Of a DNA stretch of 64,000 nucleotides, positions 43,131 to 55,400 are shown in pieces. Under the pieces are notes generated by a model. That model did not search any database and was not told where the DNA came from. It saw only the letters and a list, made by a program, of their open reading frames with translations. The position numbers were made by a program, and so were the translations under genes. Source of the stretch: Saturnia japonica (Eukaryota > Arthropoda > Insecta > Lepidoptera > Saturniidae); NCBI GenBank assembly GCA_033032175.1, contig CM065322.1:13950001-14014000 (forward strand), written 5' to 3'. Positions within the stretch are counted from its first letter, which is position 1. Each line of letters opens with the position of its first letter.

Positions 43131-46100
43131 GGGCATTTTTTTTAAAGTTTGCTGATGATATAAAAATTGTGTTTTTTAGACATGTTTTTAAGAAAATAAT
43201 ATGACAACTAATGGAATCGGTGATGTCTATATTTTCATTAAAAAAACAGAAATATGGCAAAACATTATGTAGTTTATCATATATTACGAATTAAATGCGT
43301 CTGAGCCTGATATTTTCTTCCACTGAGTTACAGAACTATAAAAACAGGCTTACATTTTACCAATTTTGGCATTAATTCGAGATCAAAATCATATAATAAG
43401 TAATTTATAAAACTAATTAAATCACATTACAACAAATGTTTAAGGGATTATGAGCTTTGTTGATAATTATTTAGAAATATTAAACAGTAAATTGTGTCTT
43501 CTTTGGTGGACCGTCACTAAACGGAACGGGGTGGAAAATGTAAGAAGTCGTACACATTCATAAAAACGACTTGAATTTTATTCTAAGCTACCTAACTAGT
43601 TTTACTAACTAGACTATACTAATTCAAGTTGGTTTATAAATGTTTACAAATCTAATAATATGCTTGTTTCTCTATTCTCCAAAACAAATATCACATATAT
43701 AATCATCATAGCAGAATTTTCCATCTGAATCGCGACAAGAAGAACAAACGAAGTTTTTACATGCCATGCACTTTCTCATAACTTGAAACGGGCCTTGATT
43801 TTTACATTTATGGCACTGCAAATTACGGGTAATTATCTTCCGCAGACTTGTTCCTTTTCGAGATATTTTATTTTGCGTATGTTTTTCATTTTTTTTTCCT
43901 TCCATTATTTTTCTTTTCATTATTGGTTTAATTTCTTTTCTTTCATTAAAGTAGTTAAGTTGTTTTGCATCATCAGTTGTACTATCTTCACTATTAATTG
44001 TACTCAAGTCTATTACTTTCGAAACTTCGCCATCATAATCAGGGTTTTCTCTCAAGTAGTTTAGTTTTGTTGTATCATTAGAAACACTATTACTATTTTC
44101 ATATTCATGTTTACTATTATTAATTGTACTCGAGTCTATCAATTTTGGTGTCATCAAGAATTTCAATTGGTATATTAATTAAATCAAATGATAAAAAATC
44201 TGTCTCATCTAAAGAAACAATTTATTCAATGCTATCCAAGTTTTGTACTTTTGTTTCTGTAATGAAGTTTTCAGTGGTCGCTGTTACATTGAAAGAAATT
44301 GTAGTACACTTTTTGTGGGGGCTGATATGAATTTCAGGTGCTATGGTTATTTGATTAGGAATATTAGAATGTAAACCGGTTTGTATTGTTTTATTTTCAA
44401 ATGTATGAGTACGTGGGTCATAACAATCACACAATCCCCTTTTCTCACCACAGAAACAAGAAATGCACCGATATTGTATTTGAGTTTGGGAAGCAGTGAT
44501 AATTTGGTGTGTTAACATAGTGCCCGTTAGGGGCTTTAGATTAATTGGAATTAATTTTCTAATATTGTCTATGTCAGAACTCACAATATAAAAGCATTTA
44601 ATAGACTTTAGACGTTTTGATAATAACTCAACCGCCTCTGAACCACTTACAACATCATGCCCGTACGCTACTTGCTTGTCTAGTATCCTTTTCACCGTTC
44701 CTCCAATGCCATCGGCTACTGATTTGCCATGCCCGCTCTCAGAGAAAGACCAAGTCGAATATTTAAGACCCAATTTGTATGTAAATATATTGTGCAAGAA
44801 AAAGTTCTTCTTTTGTCGATACTGTGTACTCGGACCGTCAGAATAGAAATGAATAGTAGTGAGTGATGGATTGTATTCTTTAGCTAATCTAATAATCGGT
44901 AAGAGGTGAGCCCATATAGCTGCAGGATCGTGTGAGTTATTGTCAGAAATACTGCAGAAGGACTGTGAACCGCCATCCCAATAAATCATTCCCGTGTGAA
45001 GAGTAAATTGTTGCTTAGCAGCACCAAAATGCATGGATTGTATTTCTTCAGCTAATTTGCAACAATAATTTTCAGAAAAACCACAAATTATCAAACACTC
45101 ATGTTGTTTTAGTTCTTTGATGCATGTCCGATACTCAGTTTGCTGGTGTTTCCAGTTATAAAAATGTTTTTTGAAAGGAGCTAAATTTTCTTCAAACTTT
45201 CGGATCAAAGATTCGATTGTCCCTGTTTTTCTCACTCTGCTCATTCTTTTTGTTACAACAGTTTTATCAGTTCCATTTTCAGTCTTTTTATATTCGTGTT
45301 TAGTATTTTCCCACTGCTCCCATTCAGTTTCTGCATTATTTTTTCCGTCTTTTAACTCATATTCTAATACTTTTTTGCTACATTTAGTACACTCTCCATA
45401 CATACATTTTTTGATTTGATATCACATGTTAGTTGAGTAATAATGTCATCCGGTGTTTTATATTTCAGTAATACCCCTATTTTTCGTAGCGTATGAAATA
45501 AATGTTCGAAATTACTGTGTTTAATACACAAACAGGTGTCTCTTCTTAGTACATTGGGGGCAATACATTGAAAGGTTTATATTTGTAAAATGTGGGAAAC
45601 GATTTGGTGCCACCTTCTGCTCTATATATTTGGTAAATATTAAATAACGTATCAGTTAGGTAACGAATCTGTTCTTTTTGTTTTTGTGACGTGCGGCACT
45701 CTTTTTTTCCCGCTGTACTGTTACTTATGTCATCTCTATAAAAGAATGTTTCTATTTCTTTGCATACTGCATTTATTTTATTTGTTTTCATTCGTCTGCG
45801 TGCCATTGACTTTAAACCTGATAACTTAGAAACATATGTTTTCTTTCTTGCAATTTTCGTTCTTTCATTTTCAGTCAAAGCTTTTAGCATATTTCTTTCA
45901 CTGTATTTTTTACATTTTGCATATGTTGTTTTTAAGGAACTCTCCAACACTTCTTCTCTGGCCTTCATTAAATCCAATTTTTCTTCTACACTTTGTATTT
46001 TTTTTGATGTAACTATTTTGTAACGATAAAATTGCTTTCTTGCTGTCTGAAGAGTTGTTTTCAACACCAGATTCTTTTTTAGGGCATTATTGTAGTTTCG

Positions 46101-47706
46101 AACTAATCTACTCCTATTCGTTTTTCGTTTTTTTCTTGTAGGTTCATTTTTTGTAGATAGTGTAGTATTTTCATTACTTAAAACTTGTTTTTCTTTCTGT
46201 TTACGTTTCTGTTCTCGCCACTTCTTCCGCTTCTTTTCTTTTTCATCTTCCGTTAGCTCATTTATTTTCTTACTCTTACTTTTCACTTTAGCACCATGTT
46301 TTTTCTTTACCTCTTCGTATTTTTGTGGGTCTTGTTTCAATTTCTCCCTGTATTTTTTCATTCGCTCAGCAGCAGTATGTGCCATTTCAATATCTACAAT
46401 AATAATATGAATGTGTTATGTTAATAAACATTAAGTAATTAAGGCTTCATTTTATATAGTTTATTTATAACAAACAACATATAGCTTAAACTGGTGGGTC
46501 TAGAAGGATGAAATTTTGCACAGGAATCTCTATAACTATGTAAGGTGACAATTTTTTTTTTAAATATTTTTCTTCGTTGGGAAATACCATCAAGCACACG
46601 ATTTTTCTTAAAAAATAATTTATTTAATTCGGCTTGACTTTCAATTTTAAAAGATTATAAAAGTTTTAAAAATTAACAATATAAAAATCATTTTAAGGAG
46701 AGAAAAATACTGCCTGAATAATATAATAATATTATACCCTGTCTGTAATGAAGACAAACTTAATGACACCTGACATGTTTAAAATCTTAAACACATACAT
46801 AAATACATACTCGAAAAACATTAACCCCCATAAGAGGAGTCGAGTAAAAACATAATTTTTAGCATTGAAGTATTTTATCAATGTAAACGCGGTTTTAGTT
46901 TCTAATGAGTTACGAAAACTGTTCCACTGAGAAATTATTTCTCAGCTGACGTAACGGATTTTCCGTTACAACAATTCTTTTGCAAATTTCCGAGAATGAG
47001 TTACTAATTTCAATTAAATTACGACATTATAGACAAACAGAGATTTTTATTATTCTAAAAATATACAACTCTTTTAGTAATGTAAGTTACTCACCGAGTA
47101 ATCACCGTAAATCAGTAGAAATCCGCAACACACGCAACCGAGACGTGGTATCTTCTTGCGTTACGACAATAAACTAATTGAAACTTACACAAAATGGCGG
47201 CCTGTTAAATATGACCGTAAGGTTGCTAGTCTCAAAATATAAAACGGAATCGTAGTAATATTTTTATAATATTGAGAAAATGACGTACCTCAGTGGAATT
47301 TTCCACGGTGGGCGGTTTTTATGGTTGAAATTTAGTAATTAATTTTAATTACTATATAAATAATGGCAATAAGACAAATGTCACAATCAGGAGAACATTT
47401 CTTTATTACTTCAATAAAACTATCAGTTGATGTTAATAAAACCAGATTTTAGAAACAATGGTATTCAAAAGTGACAACTATTGAATGAGACATGAAAATA
47501 TATGGGTTCATTGACCATTAATTAAATTTTATCTAAACTAAGCAACAACAAAATAATAAGTTTATAATAGAAATAAAAATAATAATAATTTAACTTTCCA
47601 ATACATTAACGCAATACTTGTTAAGATACTACAGTTTCATGTAATCTTTTATTTTAAACAGAGGACACCCAAAATCACAAGTGTGCAAACTTTAAAAAAA
47701 ATGCCC
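43131..47706 (-). mobile_element. 4576-bp DNA transposon of unassigned superfamily (element Z)
   Basis: The terminal inverted repeats are 22 bp and match perfectly: 43131-43152 begins GGGCATTTTTTTTAAAG, and 47685-47706 is its reverse complement. AGTT on both sides (43127-43130 and 47707-47710) is a 4-bp target duplication. Removing the element and one AGTT restores an open copia reading frame through its Gag zinc knuckle. The interior encodes one long, broken minus-strand transposase-like gene. The terminal repeats and target size do not fit hAT, mariner, piggyBac or Harbinger; 4-bp duplications are known for Sola, for example, but I cannot assign it. Confidence 0.9.
43672..46385 (-). pseudogene. 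transposase-like protein of element Z, broken
   Basis: Three minus-strand frames form one protein of roughly 850-900 residues. Frame 1 (46385-45546) has a basic coiled-coil start (ERMKKYREKLKQDPQKYEEV) and ends PFNVLPP. A one-base shift leads into RDTCLCIKHSNFEHL (45545-45410), and another into frame 2 (45403-44222). Frame 2 has a C-x2-C pair, then the core: HFYSDGPSTQYRQKKNF, SFSESGHGKSVADGIGG and a CxCGxxRGLC-type cysteine motif. The Asp in SDG and the HGK-x-x-ADG block look like DDE-type catalytic elements, which is an inference. A stop at 44222 and a shift lead to frame 3 (44166-43672), which ends in a nine-cysteine treble-clef-like zinc finger (CHKC, CMAC, CSSC, CDIC). A diverged relative lies at 49590-51893. 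Confidence 0.75.
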
Positions 47707-47710
47707 AGTT

Positions 47711-48402
47711 ACAAATCAGCTGCTTGTCCTTCATTTGCTCGATTTCTCGTTCAGAGGGCGTAGTCACTAGTGTCTCCTGTCGTGAGTTCTATTGACTGCC
47801 TAAATTTTTTTCGAACGTGCAAAGGTGACTCGTTAAACTGTCTATAGTTCTTTCAGATTATTTAAGCATTAGCCAACTTGACTTAAAATTGAAGTACCTA
47901 TCGCCAAGTATGTCTAAGACCTTACATATGAGGAACAACACAGGGAGCTTGGCGTTTGCGTCAATTTTGGAAATCTCAACTTATAATTCATTCCATAGAT
48001 TCTTCAACTTTGACATATGAGTAGGTATGTCATCCTTCTTACTATATTTAAATCCGAAGAATTCTAAGCCTATATGCCCTGTCGTCTGTTTGTCTGTCAA
48101 ATAGTCTGTGTAGTTCTTGCCAAACTTCATTTGCAGTTCTATACCTCATAATCTTCTTAGTCACGTTCGTAGTGAGCACGAGCAGAGCACTGCTTTCAGA
48201 CCTATATTTTGCCATTGAATCATTATAGGCGCTTATCGCAGCGTCAACTGCTTCTGCAGCATGGATTGGTTTCTGGAGCTTAACTTCAACTGCGTCTATG
48301 GCACCTTCTGTACTTTCAGCATAAAGGAAATTTTATATTTCCAGGTAGACCAGTTTTCCTTCTTTTGAGTTTACCTATCTTTATTTTCGGAGAAAAATCC
48401 AT
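47711..48402 (-). pseudogene. copia-1 Gag, N-terminal part
   Basis: The minus strand starts MDFSPKIK at 48402 and gives AAISAYNDSMAKYRSESSAL and NEVWQELHRLFDRQTDDRAY, typical of copia Gag (UBN2 domain). Frame breaks near 48.05 kb follow. It ends EIEQMKDKQLICN at 47711, directly in phase with YYSGKG on the far side of element Z. That is a CCHC knuckle in which two cysteines have become Tyr. Sequence at 48403-48480 may be the leader. Confidence 0.8.
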
Positions 48403-49251
48403 TGCAAATACTTTCCGTTTCGTCTAGTGCGGCACAGAACTTAATACAACATTTAAGGGTGGTTTCTTACTCACTGCATAATTGTGGATATGGAAATGGT
48501 AAAGTATTTATTATACACAGGTATTTATATTGTCCGAATCTCTAGAGATGTTTTTATATCACGGGAACACTATACAATATAATGTATTTATGGGTGTCTC
48601 TCTGATAATTGGAAATTCGTCCATAGAAGACTGTCCTGGAGTAATTTTATGAAATGTTGAGAATGTTTTTTAATAAAATGAAGGGCAATAGTAAATTAAA
48701 TATATATCTTAAAAAACACCCACACATTTTCCTCCTGATTTTTGAGTTATGGACGATTTTTTGCAAATCCGTGACAGTGGACTGTTGTAACTACCCGGGG
48801 AATGTTTTATGGACCACAACAATTAGTATTTTTGTTTAACTAAAAAAGTGTTTATTTTTCTTTGCCATTCTTAAAGTATGTAATTTTTTGATATTTAAAT
48901 CAACAGTATTAAAACAAATCTTACTTATTATAGTGACTTTTCTTAAGCCTAATAAAATAACAGTTGCGTTAAACTGAAATAAATTATATATTTAAATTAA
49001 TAAATTTTTCTCAAACACCTATACACATACAGGAAAATAATGTTCCTCCTTTTAGGCTTAGATCTGGATTTGGTAACTTCTGCAATATTTGGTCATAACT
49101 GACATCAGTAATATCAGTGGGATAGCAGGAGGGCGTGTAAATAGCCCTCCTACGTCGGGAGCATATAATGGGGGTTAGAAAGGCGTGTAAATAGCCTTCC
49201 TAAGCGGTAAATTAAAAGAGACACTAACTAGACTAGAAATAAGTACACATA
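48403..49251. other. gene-free stretch with copia leader and twin hairpins
   Basis: The left part may hold the copia-1 leader and 5' LTR, whose ends I cannot define. Two hairpins with the same loop sequence lie at 49126-49200. No coding region is recognised. Confidence 0.45.
49126..49200. repeat. two adjacent hairpins sharing one loop
   Basis: The first hairpin reads AGGAGGGC-GTGTAAATA-GCCCTCCT, a perfect 8-bp stem. The second reads AAGGC-GTGTAAATA-GCCTT, a perfect 5-bp stem. The loop is identical while the stems differ in matched fashion. Confidence 0.7.
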
Positions 49252-49583
49252 GGCGAGCGGGCGGGCGAATGATCACATGAAAGTAGCAATAAAATGGCAA
49301 TAAGTTAGAAGAACGTGCACTTACCTGTAGACCTTGCTAGCGACTGCGGTGCGGGCGTTGGCGATGATAGCGCGTGGGCTGTGAGGGTGTGACGTCGATC
49401 ACGTAGCTTCTAAGTACTAAATAATGTGTCGCCATCTAGGCAGCTAGCGGTAAAGCGGTATCGACCGAGAGTTAGAAGCACGCTTTGGAAAACTCGCGGT
49501 AATTAGTAACTAACAAGCTCCCCAGGTGGCGCAATCCCAATAACTCACTACGCATATTATTACTACTGCCGCGCGCAACCAAT
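49252..49583 (+). mobile_element. BEL LTR fragment related to the 60-63.7 kb LTR
   Basis: The plus strand aligns over about 330 bp with the minus strand of 60055-60326 joined to 63432-63490. Shared blocks include GGGCGAATGATCACATG, AGAAGAACGTGCAC, GCGACTGCGGTGCGGGCG-like sequence, GCCATCTAGGC and TAACTCACTACGCATAT. It lacks the Harbinger insertion, so it is a related empty site. The 5' part of the LTR is not recognised. It abuts the transposase relative at 49590. Confidence 0.82.
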
Positions 49584-49589
49584 TAGTTT

Positions 49590-51893
49590 CGTCCATTCTA
49601 AACTTATTATCACTAATTTTCATAAAAGTTACTGTTAGTTCGCCTTCTTCATTATCAACTTGAGTGATAACAGCAGCATAACGATATTCTTTGTTTCTGA
49701 CGTTATCCTTGACTGGAACGTAATCACCAATGTTGTACTGCTGTTGGTTGATTGTACTGGGTCTTGCACTATTCTCAAAATCAGTATTGATTTTGTTACG
49801 CGGTCATAAAATTTCAGTTTCTGTAATAATGTTACTATCCGGCGAGTTATGGGCTAGCCTGAATTCGCTTTCTGATTCTGAGTCTGTGTAAACATCCTCA
49901 ACGTGATGTTTCGTCACTTGGTAGTTCATAATCCCTAGATTAAAATGTTGACACTCTTCTTCACAAGAGCAGCTTAAATTTTTCATTACTCAGCACCTTT
50001 CGGTGATCCCAAAGGGCATAGTGATATTTTACCCTTAATCTGACGTATTTTGGGGGTACCATCGAATCTTTTCAAATTCTTGGCGTCTTTCTGAATACCG
50101 TTAGTCATATTATTAATTGCATCGTCGTCAATCGCAAACATTGTAATTGCAGGACATCTTTGTTGCACAGAAGCAATAAAAGATTCCAAACTGTCAATGT
50201 CACCTCCTGCAGCAACGATGGCATCAGCGCTCCTCTTGCACGTTGCTCCATCACCATCTGCGGCACCCTTGCGATGACCACTCCGAAAAATTCCAGGAAA
50301 TCATTTGTATATTTGGAACCTGTAGAGGCCTTGTAGCTAATATATGGAACATAGTTTTGTTTTGATACTGTGTAACAGTTCCGTCTCTTATAAAATGCAT
50401 GCAGGTGTAATACAAATAACTTATTAGGTAAAAATTTATTAGGTAAAGTTTTGAAAATTGGCTCAACTTAGGATCCTTGTAATCTTGTTTTCAGCTATCC
50501 ATTTTATAAACGATATAAGCTTTGTAAAATCATATTCTTCGTAATAAGGATTCTTATTGATACAACGCAGGCATACCCGAGATAAACATTGTTCATCATA
50601 ACGATCGCAGAAAGTGTTTTCAAGCAATTTATTGTGATTATCGTAACGCAGAATTTTTCGACAATACAATGCAGTCAATTTTAAATTAATATTAGCATGT
50701 TTGATGCAGAGGTCTGTTCGCTTATCTTAGGTATTACCACCCAAAAAGGACGTAAACGACAGAAAGTCTGGTAACTGATTAGACCACAGTTATTTTTCTG
50801 AAATTTCTTATATAAATTGGATATTGCATCTAGTAAATATCTTTTTTGTTTATTAACTCCGTTTCTGGTCACACATTCCCGTTTCCTGCTCCAATTCGAC
50901 TATTATCATCATTTTCATATAGTTTGCACTGTCTTCAAATGTCCTTTCGAAATGAACGATAGGCGAGTGCGTTTCATTGGTAATAGAGACGTGTTTTTAG
51001 ATTTCTGAAGTCTCTTGTATAATATAGTACTATTTTGAACCTTCCATAACTTATATTTTTTTACTATTGCACCAGATACTACTTTCCCGAAAATATCTTT
51101 TTCTTTTTGCGTTTTTAAACCTTCATAGTTCTTGTTATGATTAATTAAATTCTAACAGAAAACAATTTCGTCTTTTCCTTGCGACATATTTATTTAACAA
51201 TCATTCGTTACTATGACAATCAGCAGAGACAAATTACATAGAGTTCATATAAAATAAAAACCGTCATAATTAAATATTCTAACAGTTCTCTTTTAATTGT
51301 TTATTCAATACTTCCCCGAAAAGTTCCTTTTAACAACAATTTTTTCGAGTTTCTGGAGTATCACACATTCTTGTTAGTTTTGTGTTAGGTGTCTCTTCAT
51401 TTTTACATTAGCCTTCATTTCCAACCGCTGTAACCTCTTAATGCTTTTCCATTTCCTGTTTGTATTCTTGAATCCCTACCCTTGAAGTGAAGTTCCCTTT
51501 TGCGTTGCTTTTTGGCATTTTTCTTTCTTGTTTTAACTTATTCACTTTCTGTTGGTGTTAAAGGTTCCTGGTGTTCTCCTGCGGAATTTTCTGAATCAGG
51601 TGTATTTTCCTTTGCAAAAGTATTTGTTATGTCTTTCATTACTTTTTTTTCGCACGATACTTAGAAAGAATGCTTTTTCCAAACCTTTTTTACAGCCTTA
51701 TGCTTACGACGACTCATTTCTTTAACTAATTTTCTTTTGCCTTTTTCTTTTGAGATTTCCGCCTTTCTTTTTCTTTTAATTCTTCTTTTTTTTGAGGGTC
51801 ATTTTTAAGTTGTTGATATCTCAAACGCTCAGCTATACGTTTTTGTTCTAGTATTTCTTCTCTGGTTTTGGGTGGCTTTTTTTTCAGTGGCAT
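49590..51893 (-). pseudogene. diverged relative of the element Z transposase, heavily decayed
   Basis: The minus strand starts MPLKKKPPKTREEILEQKR near 51893, with IAERLRYQQLKNDPQKKEEL, the same type of basic start as element Z. Frame 50872-50681 has KQKRYLLDAISNLYKKF and FCRLRPFWVVIPK, matching the end of element Z frame 1. Frame 50466-50251 has RDGTVTQYQNK, matching SDG-x-x-TQY. A GHRKGAADGDGATCKRSAD block follows in another frame. The C-terminal part (49590-49800) has NIGDYVPVKDNVRNKEYRYAAV, unlike element Z. Many stops and shifts occur. It stops next to a BEL LTR fragment, and I found no terminal repeats for it. Confidence 0.65.
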
Positions 51894-52387
51894 TTTGAGA
51901 TAATACCTACGAAAGAGAAAATACTTCTAATGGTCAAAACGTAATAAAACAGTTACAATAACAGGGGACTGTCATTTTTACATGAATGTTTAATAAAACG
52001 ATATCATTTAATAATAACATTCAGATAAACGAAACAGATGTGGCTACATACTAGATGTTCAATTATTTTAAAGAAATTGTCGTTATTAAACTCTTAAAAG
52101 AGCAAAAAAAAAGTTTACCAGTGGACTGTTTTCACTAACGGTCGAGACGCGTAGTTTACCAGCAGACGCAGTAGTAGCATTAACAAAATGGCTGCACGCT
52201 TCGTTACACAACCGAACGAACTTCACACCGATTGCGTTCCGTTTCAAGATCTAAATGCTTCGCGCCAGAACTAAATTTGACTTCAGCACGGTTTTAAAGT
52301 TTTAACAGGGGGGACTGTTTTAATAATTTGAGGACAACATTGGCAGGTAGAGATATCTTGATTAAAATTTCCAATGTAAAAATATAA
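51894..52387. other. gene-free stretch
   Basis: No coding region is recognised. It contains three plus-strand matches to a GG-rich GGACTGT motif (near 51963, 52118 and 52308). It ends at the LINE-D tail. Confidence 0.5.
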
Positions 52388-52499
52388 TTGTGATGTTTTT
52401 ATTTATTTATTTTATTTATTGGTCCACAAAACTGAGTACAACCTATGTATATAATTAGAAATGAGCAATATTGTAAAATCATGCAATGATTGTACTCTT

Positions 52500-55400
52500 C
52501 TAGATGTGGATACAGCATGCACATAAGTTATAGAAAAAAAACACATTAGGCGGTACAAAAACTAGGTAAACTAAAATCATAGAAATTACATTATTTAAGT
52601 ATTTAAGAATATTTTTAATAGAGGAAATAGAACCTGAAAATATATCAATCTCTGTGCGAACAGCGTTACAGAAAGAAGACATACGATGTATTGGAGAATG
52701 TTGAGCAATATTTGTTCTGCAATGAGGCAGGTAAAAAGTTTTTCTGTTATGCAAACGACTGCTGTTGCAGCCGCGTAATTTAGAACCATCACGTATTAAA
52801 GTAGGTAGTTTGTTATTAATTATTTTCTCTCGTCGCTAAGCATTATGATATCCAGTGGGGGTGGTTTTCGATTTGTTGTTGTCGCCACCGGCTCTCGCGA
52901 TATACACTCTCGTCGGAACACCGTCGCGTCCGCACGGTGCAAAGTCGCTCGCCTCGGACATTCCTCGTCAACCACGTTCTCCAGAATTTAGTGTCATCAA
53001 GCCAGTGTGTGTACAGTGGGTGCGTGAGGCTCAGGAACTTTGAATATATAATGTATAGCTAAACCACGTCGGCGCCGATCAGGAATTATCACGGAACGCA
53101 GTACCGGTGAGTTGGCATGACATTTTGCATACACTTCTCTCGCTGGATATTCGCATCATAATTTGCTATTTATTTCGTATCGCAGTTTGGTTCCATATTT
53201 GCGTGGGATAAACCAACTGCCCAAACGTGGAATCGCAAAATTCAAACGTTCAAGAATGTAGGGGGAGTCTGTGATTCCATGTAGCAATTTAAAAAGACAC
53301 GATGTCAAAGTTCCTTCTACGAGTACAAAGCGACATAACTCTGTAATAAGAAAGGCGTTCTTCATAAGTTTTCAAGATTTTACATTTTTAATCAGAATAT
53401 GCCAAGTGGTACATGAAACGCTTTTGTACTCGTTCAATTCTGTCAGAATGTACTTGGTAGCAGGGATTCCAAACAGGACTATTGTATTCTAAAATTCCGC
53501 GTAGAATAGTATTGTAAATTATTATCGTTAGGCTGGGTTCTTTAAATATTTTCATCTGACGTCTAATAAACCCAGATAATTTGGATGATTTTTGGATCAT
53601 GTTATCGATGTGATATCGAAAGCTCAAAGATCCATCTACAATGATGCCCAAGTCTCGAATAGTTGTTACTTCCTTTAAATTAATAGAGTCGATCATATAA
53701 TCACCAATATGAGGCTTTTTCTTTCTTGTAAACTTTATATGAAATCACTTATCTGGATTAAGCGACATGCCATTAAGACTACACCATTTCTTAACATTGT
53801 CAATGTCAGATTGTAGACATTGTACGTCTAAAGTACTACTAACAATGCGATATAACTTTAAATCATCAGCATACATTTTGAATTTACACTGAATGGAATC
53901 GCGAAGATCATTTATAAATATTAGGAAAAAAAGCGGACCCAAATAGGAACCTTGAGGAACTCCAGACGGAATCTCAGACACCATGGATTTGTGGCCATGA
54001 ATTGCTACCAATTGAGAGCGTTTACCCAGATACGATTCACACCATCTTAATAAGGAACCATGTATACCCATATACGCAAGTTTATTTAAAAGCAAATTGT
54101 GATTTACTAAGTCAAATGCTTTTTGGAAATCTGTATAAATTGCATGCACTTCTTGGTTATCATCAAGAGCTTCAGATATATCAGATACATAATCTAGCAA
54201 ATTCGTAGCAGTTGATTTCCGTGGTAGGAAACCATGCTGATTGGAATTGATGCGGTTCTGAAATTTTTTTGGAATTGGTTCGGTTGATATATGGGGTAAT
54301 ATATTCTTATATACCAATGATTCGAAAAATTTTCCACAAATGGATAAAATGGATATTGGTCTATAATTTGTCACATCATCCAGTGCCCCTGAATTGTGAA
54401 TTGGTGTTATATGTGCAAGTTTCCAGGTCGCCGGGAATTTACCAGTGTTTAGAGATTGTGTATACAGATGTGTTAGTGGCTTAAATAAATTTTCGGCACA
54501 TTTTCTAAGCAAAATTGGGGGTAGCAGGTCAGGCCCCGGGCTCTTGTTGCAATCTAGTGATTGTACCGATCTCAGAACTTCTTGCTCAGTAATATCACAG
54601 TTACTAATAGGCACATCATTGCAATTAGTATGACAATTAGTATCTAAACTAGTGGAGAACTGTGTGTTAGATTGATTCGCACTGTAAACAGTTTGAAAGT
54701 GTTTGCTAAAAAGTTCTGCAATAGTCTGCCCATCCGCAGCCACAACATCCCCAAAGTGCATTTTATTAGGTATGCCAACACTATTATTTGTTTCGTCTTT
54801 GACAAATTTCCAAAAATATTTAGGACGACGTCGCAAATGAGAAGCTGCCTGTTCTTTAAAATTATTATAACAATGCTTAATCATCTCATCGCAACGCCGC
54901 CTTAAAATATTGAATGTTGCTTTATCCAGTGGGTTACTATACTTGATGTATCTGGAATGGTATTTGTTTTTCTCTTTAAGAGCTTTGATAAGGGAGGAAC
55001 TAAACCACACGGGATATTTTTCATCTCTTATTTTTCGCATGTCTCAGAAATATTTGCATAATTGTATTGTAAAATATTTCCAGCATTACATCGATATCAT
55101 AAACATCCTTCCAGATAAATGACCAATCTATGTCTTGTAGCTCACTATTCACAGCATCATAGTTGCACCTATTAAAGTTATAAATTGGTAATTTTTTTTG
55201 CTTAAGTGGAGAAATGTGCGGCTTATTTAATTCAATTTCGATGCTTGGATGATGTAAATCCAAGAGTAAGACAGGATTTGTAACTTTAGATATAGTGACA
55301 TTAGTCGGGTGATTACAAAGTACCAAGTCTAAAATACGTTGATTTTCATTTGTGACATATTTACACTGATATAAATTATTAAAAGCAAGGGTATCAATAA

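Noticed and set aside
49126..49200. CRISPR-like repeat pair
   Set aside because: There are only two units with different stems, no regular spacers and a eukaryotic setting.
48774..52140. CAGTGGACTGTT at both sides as terminal inverted repeats of the second transposase copy
   Set aside because: Both occurrences are on the same strand, so they cannot be inverted ends.
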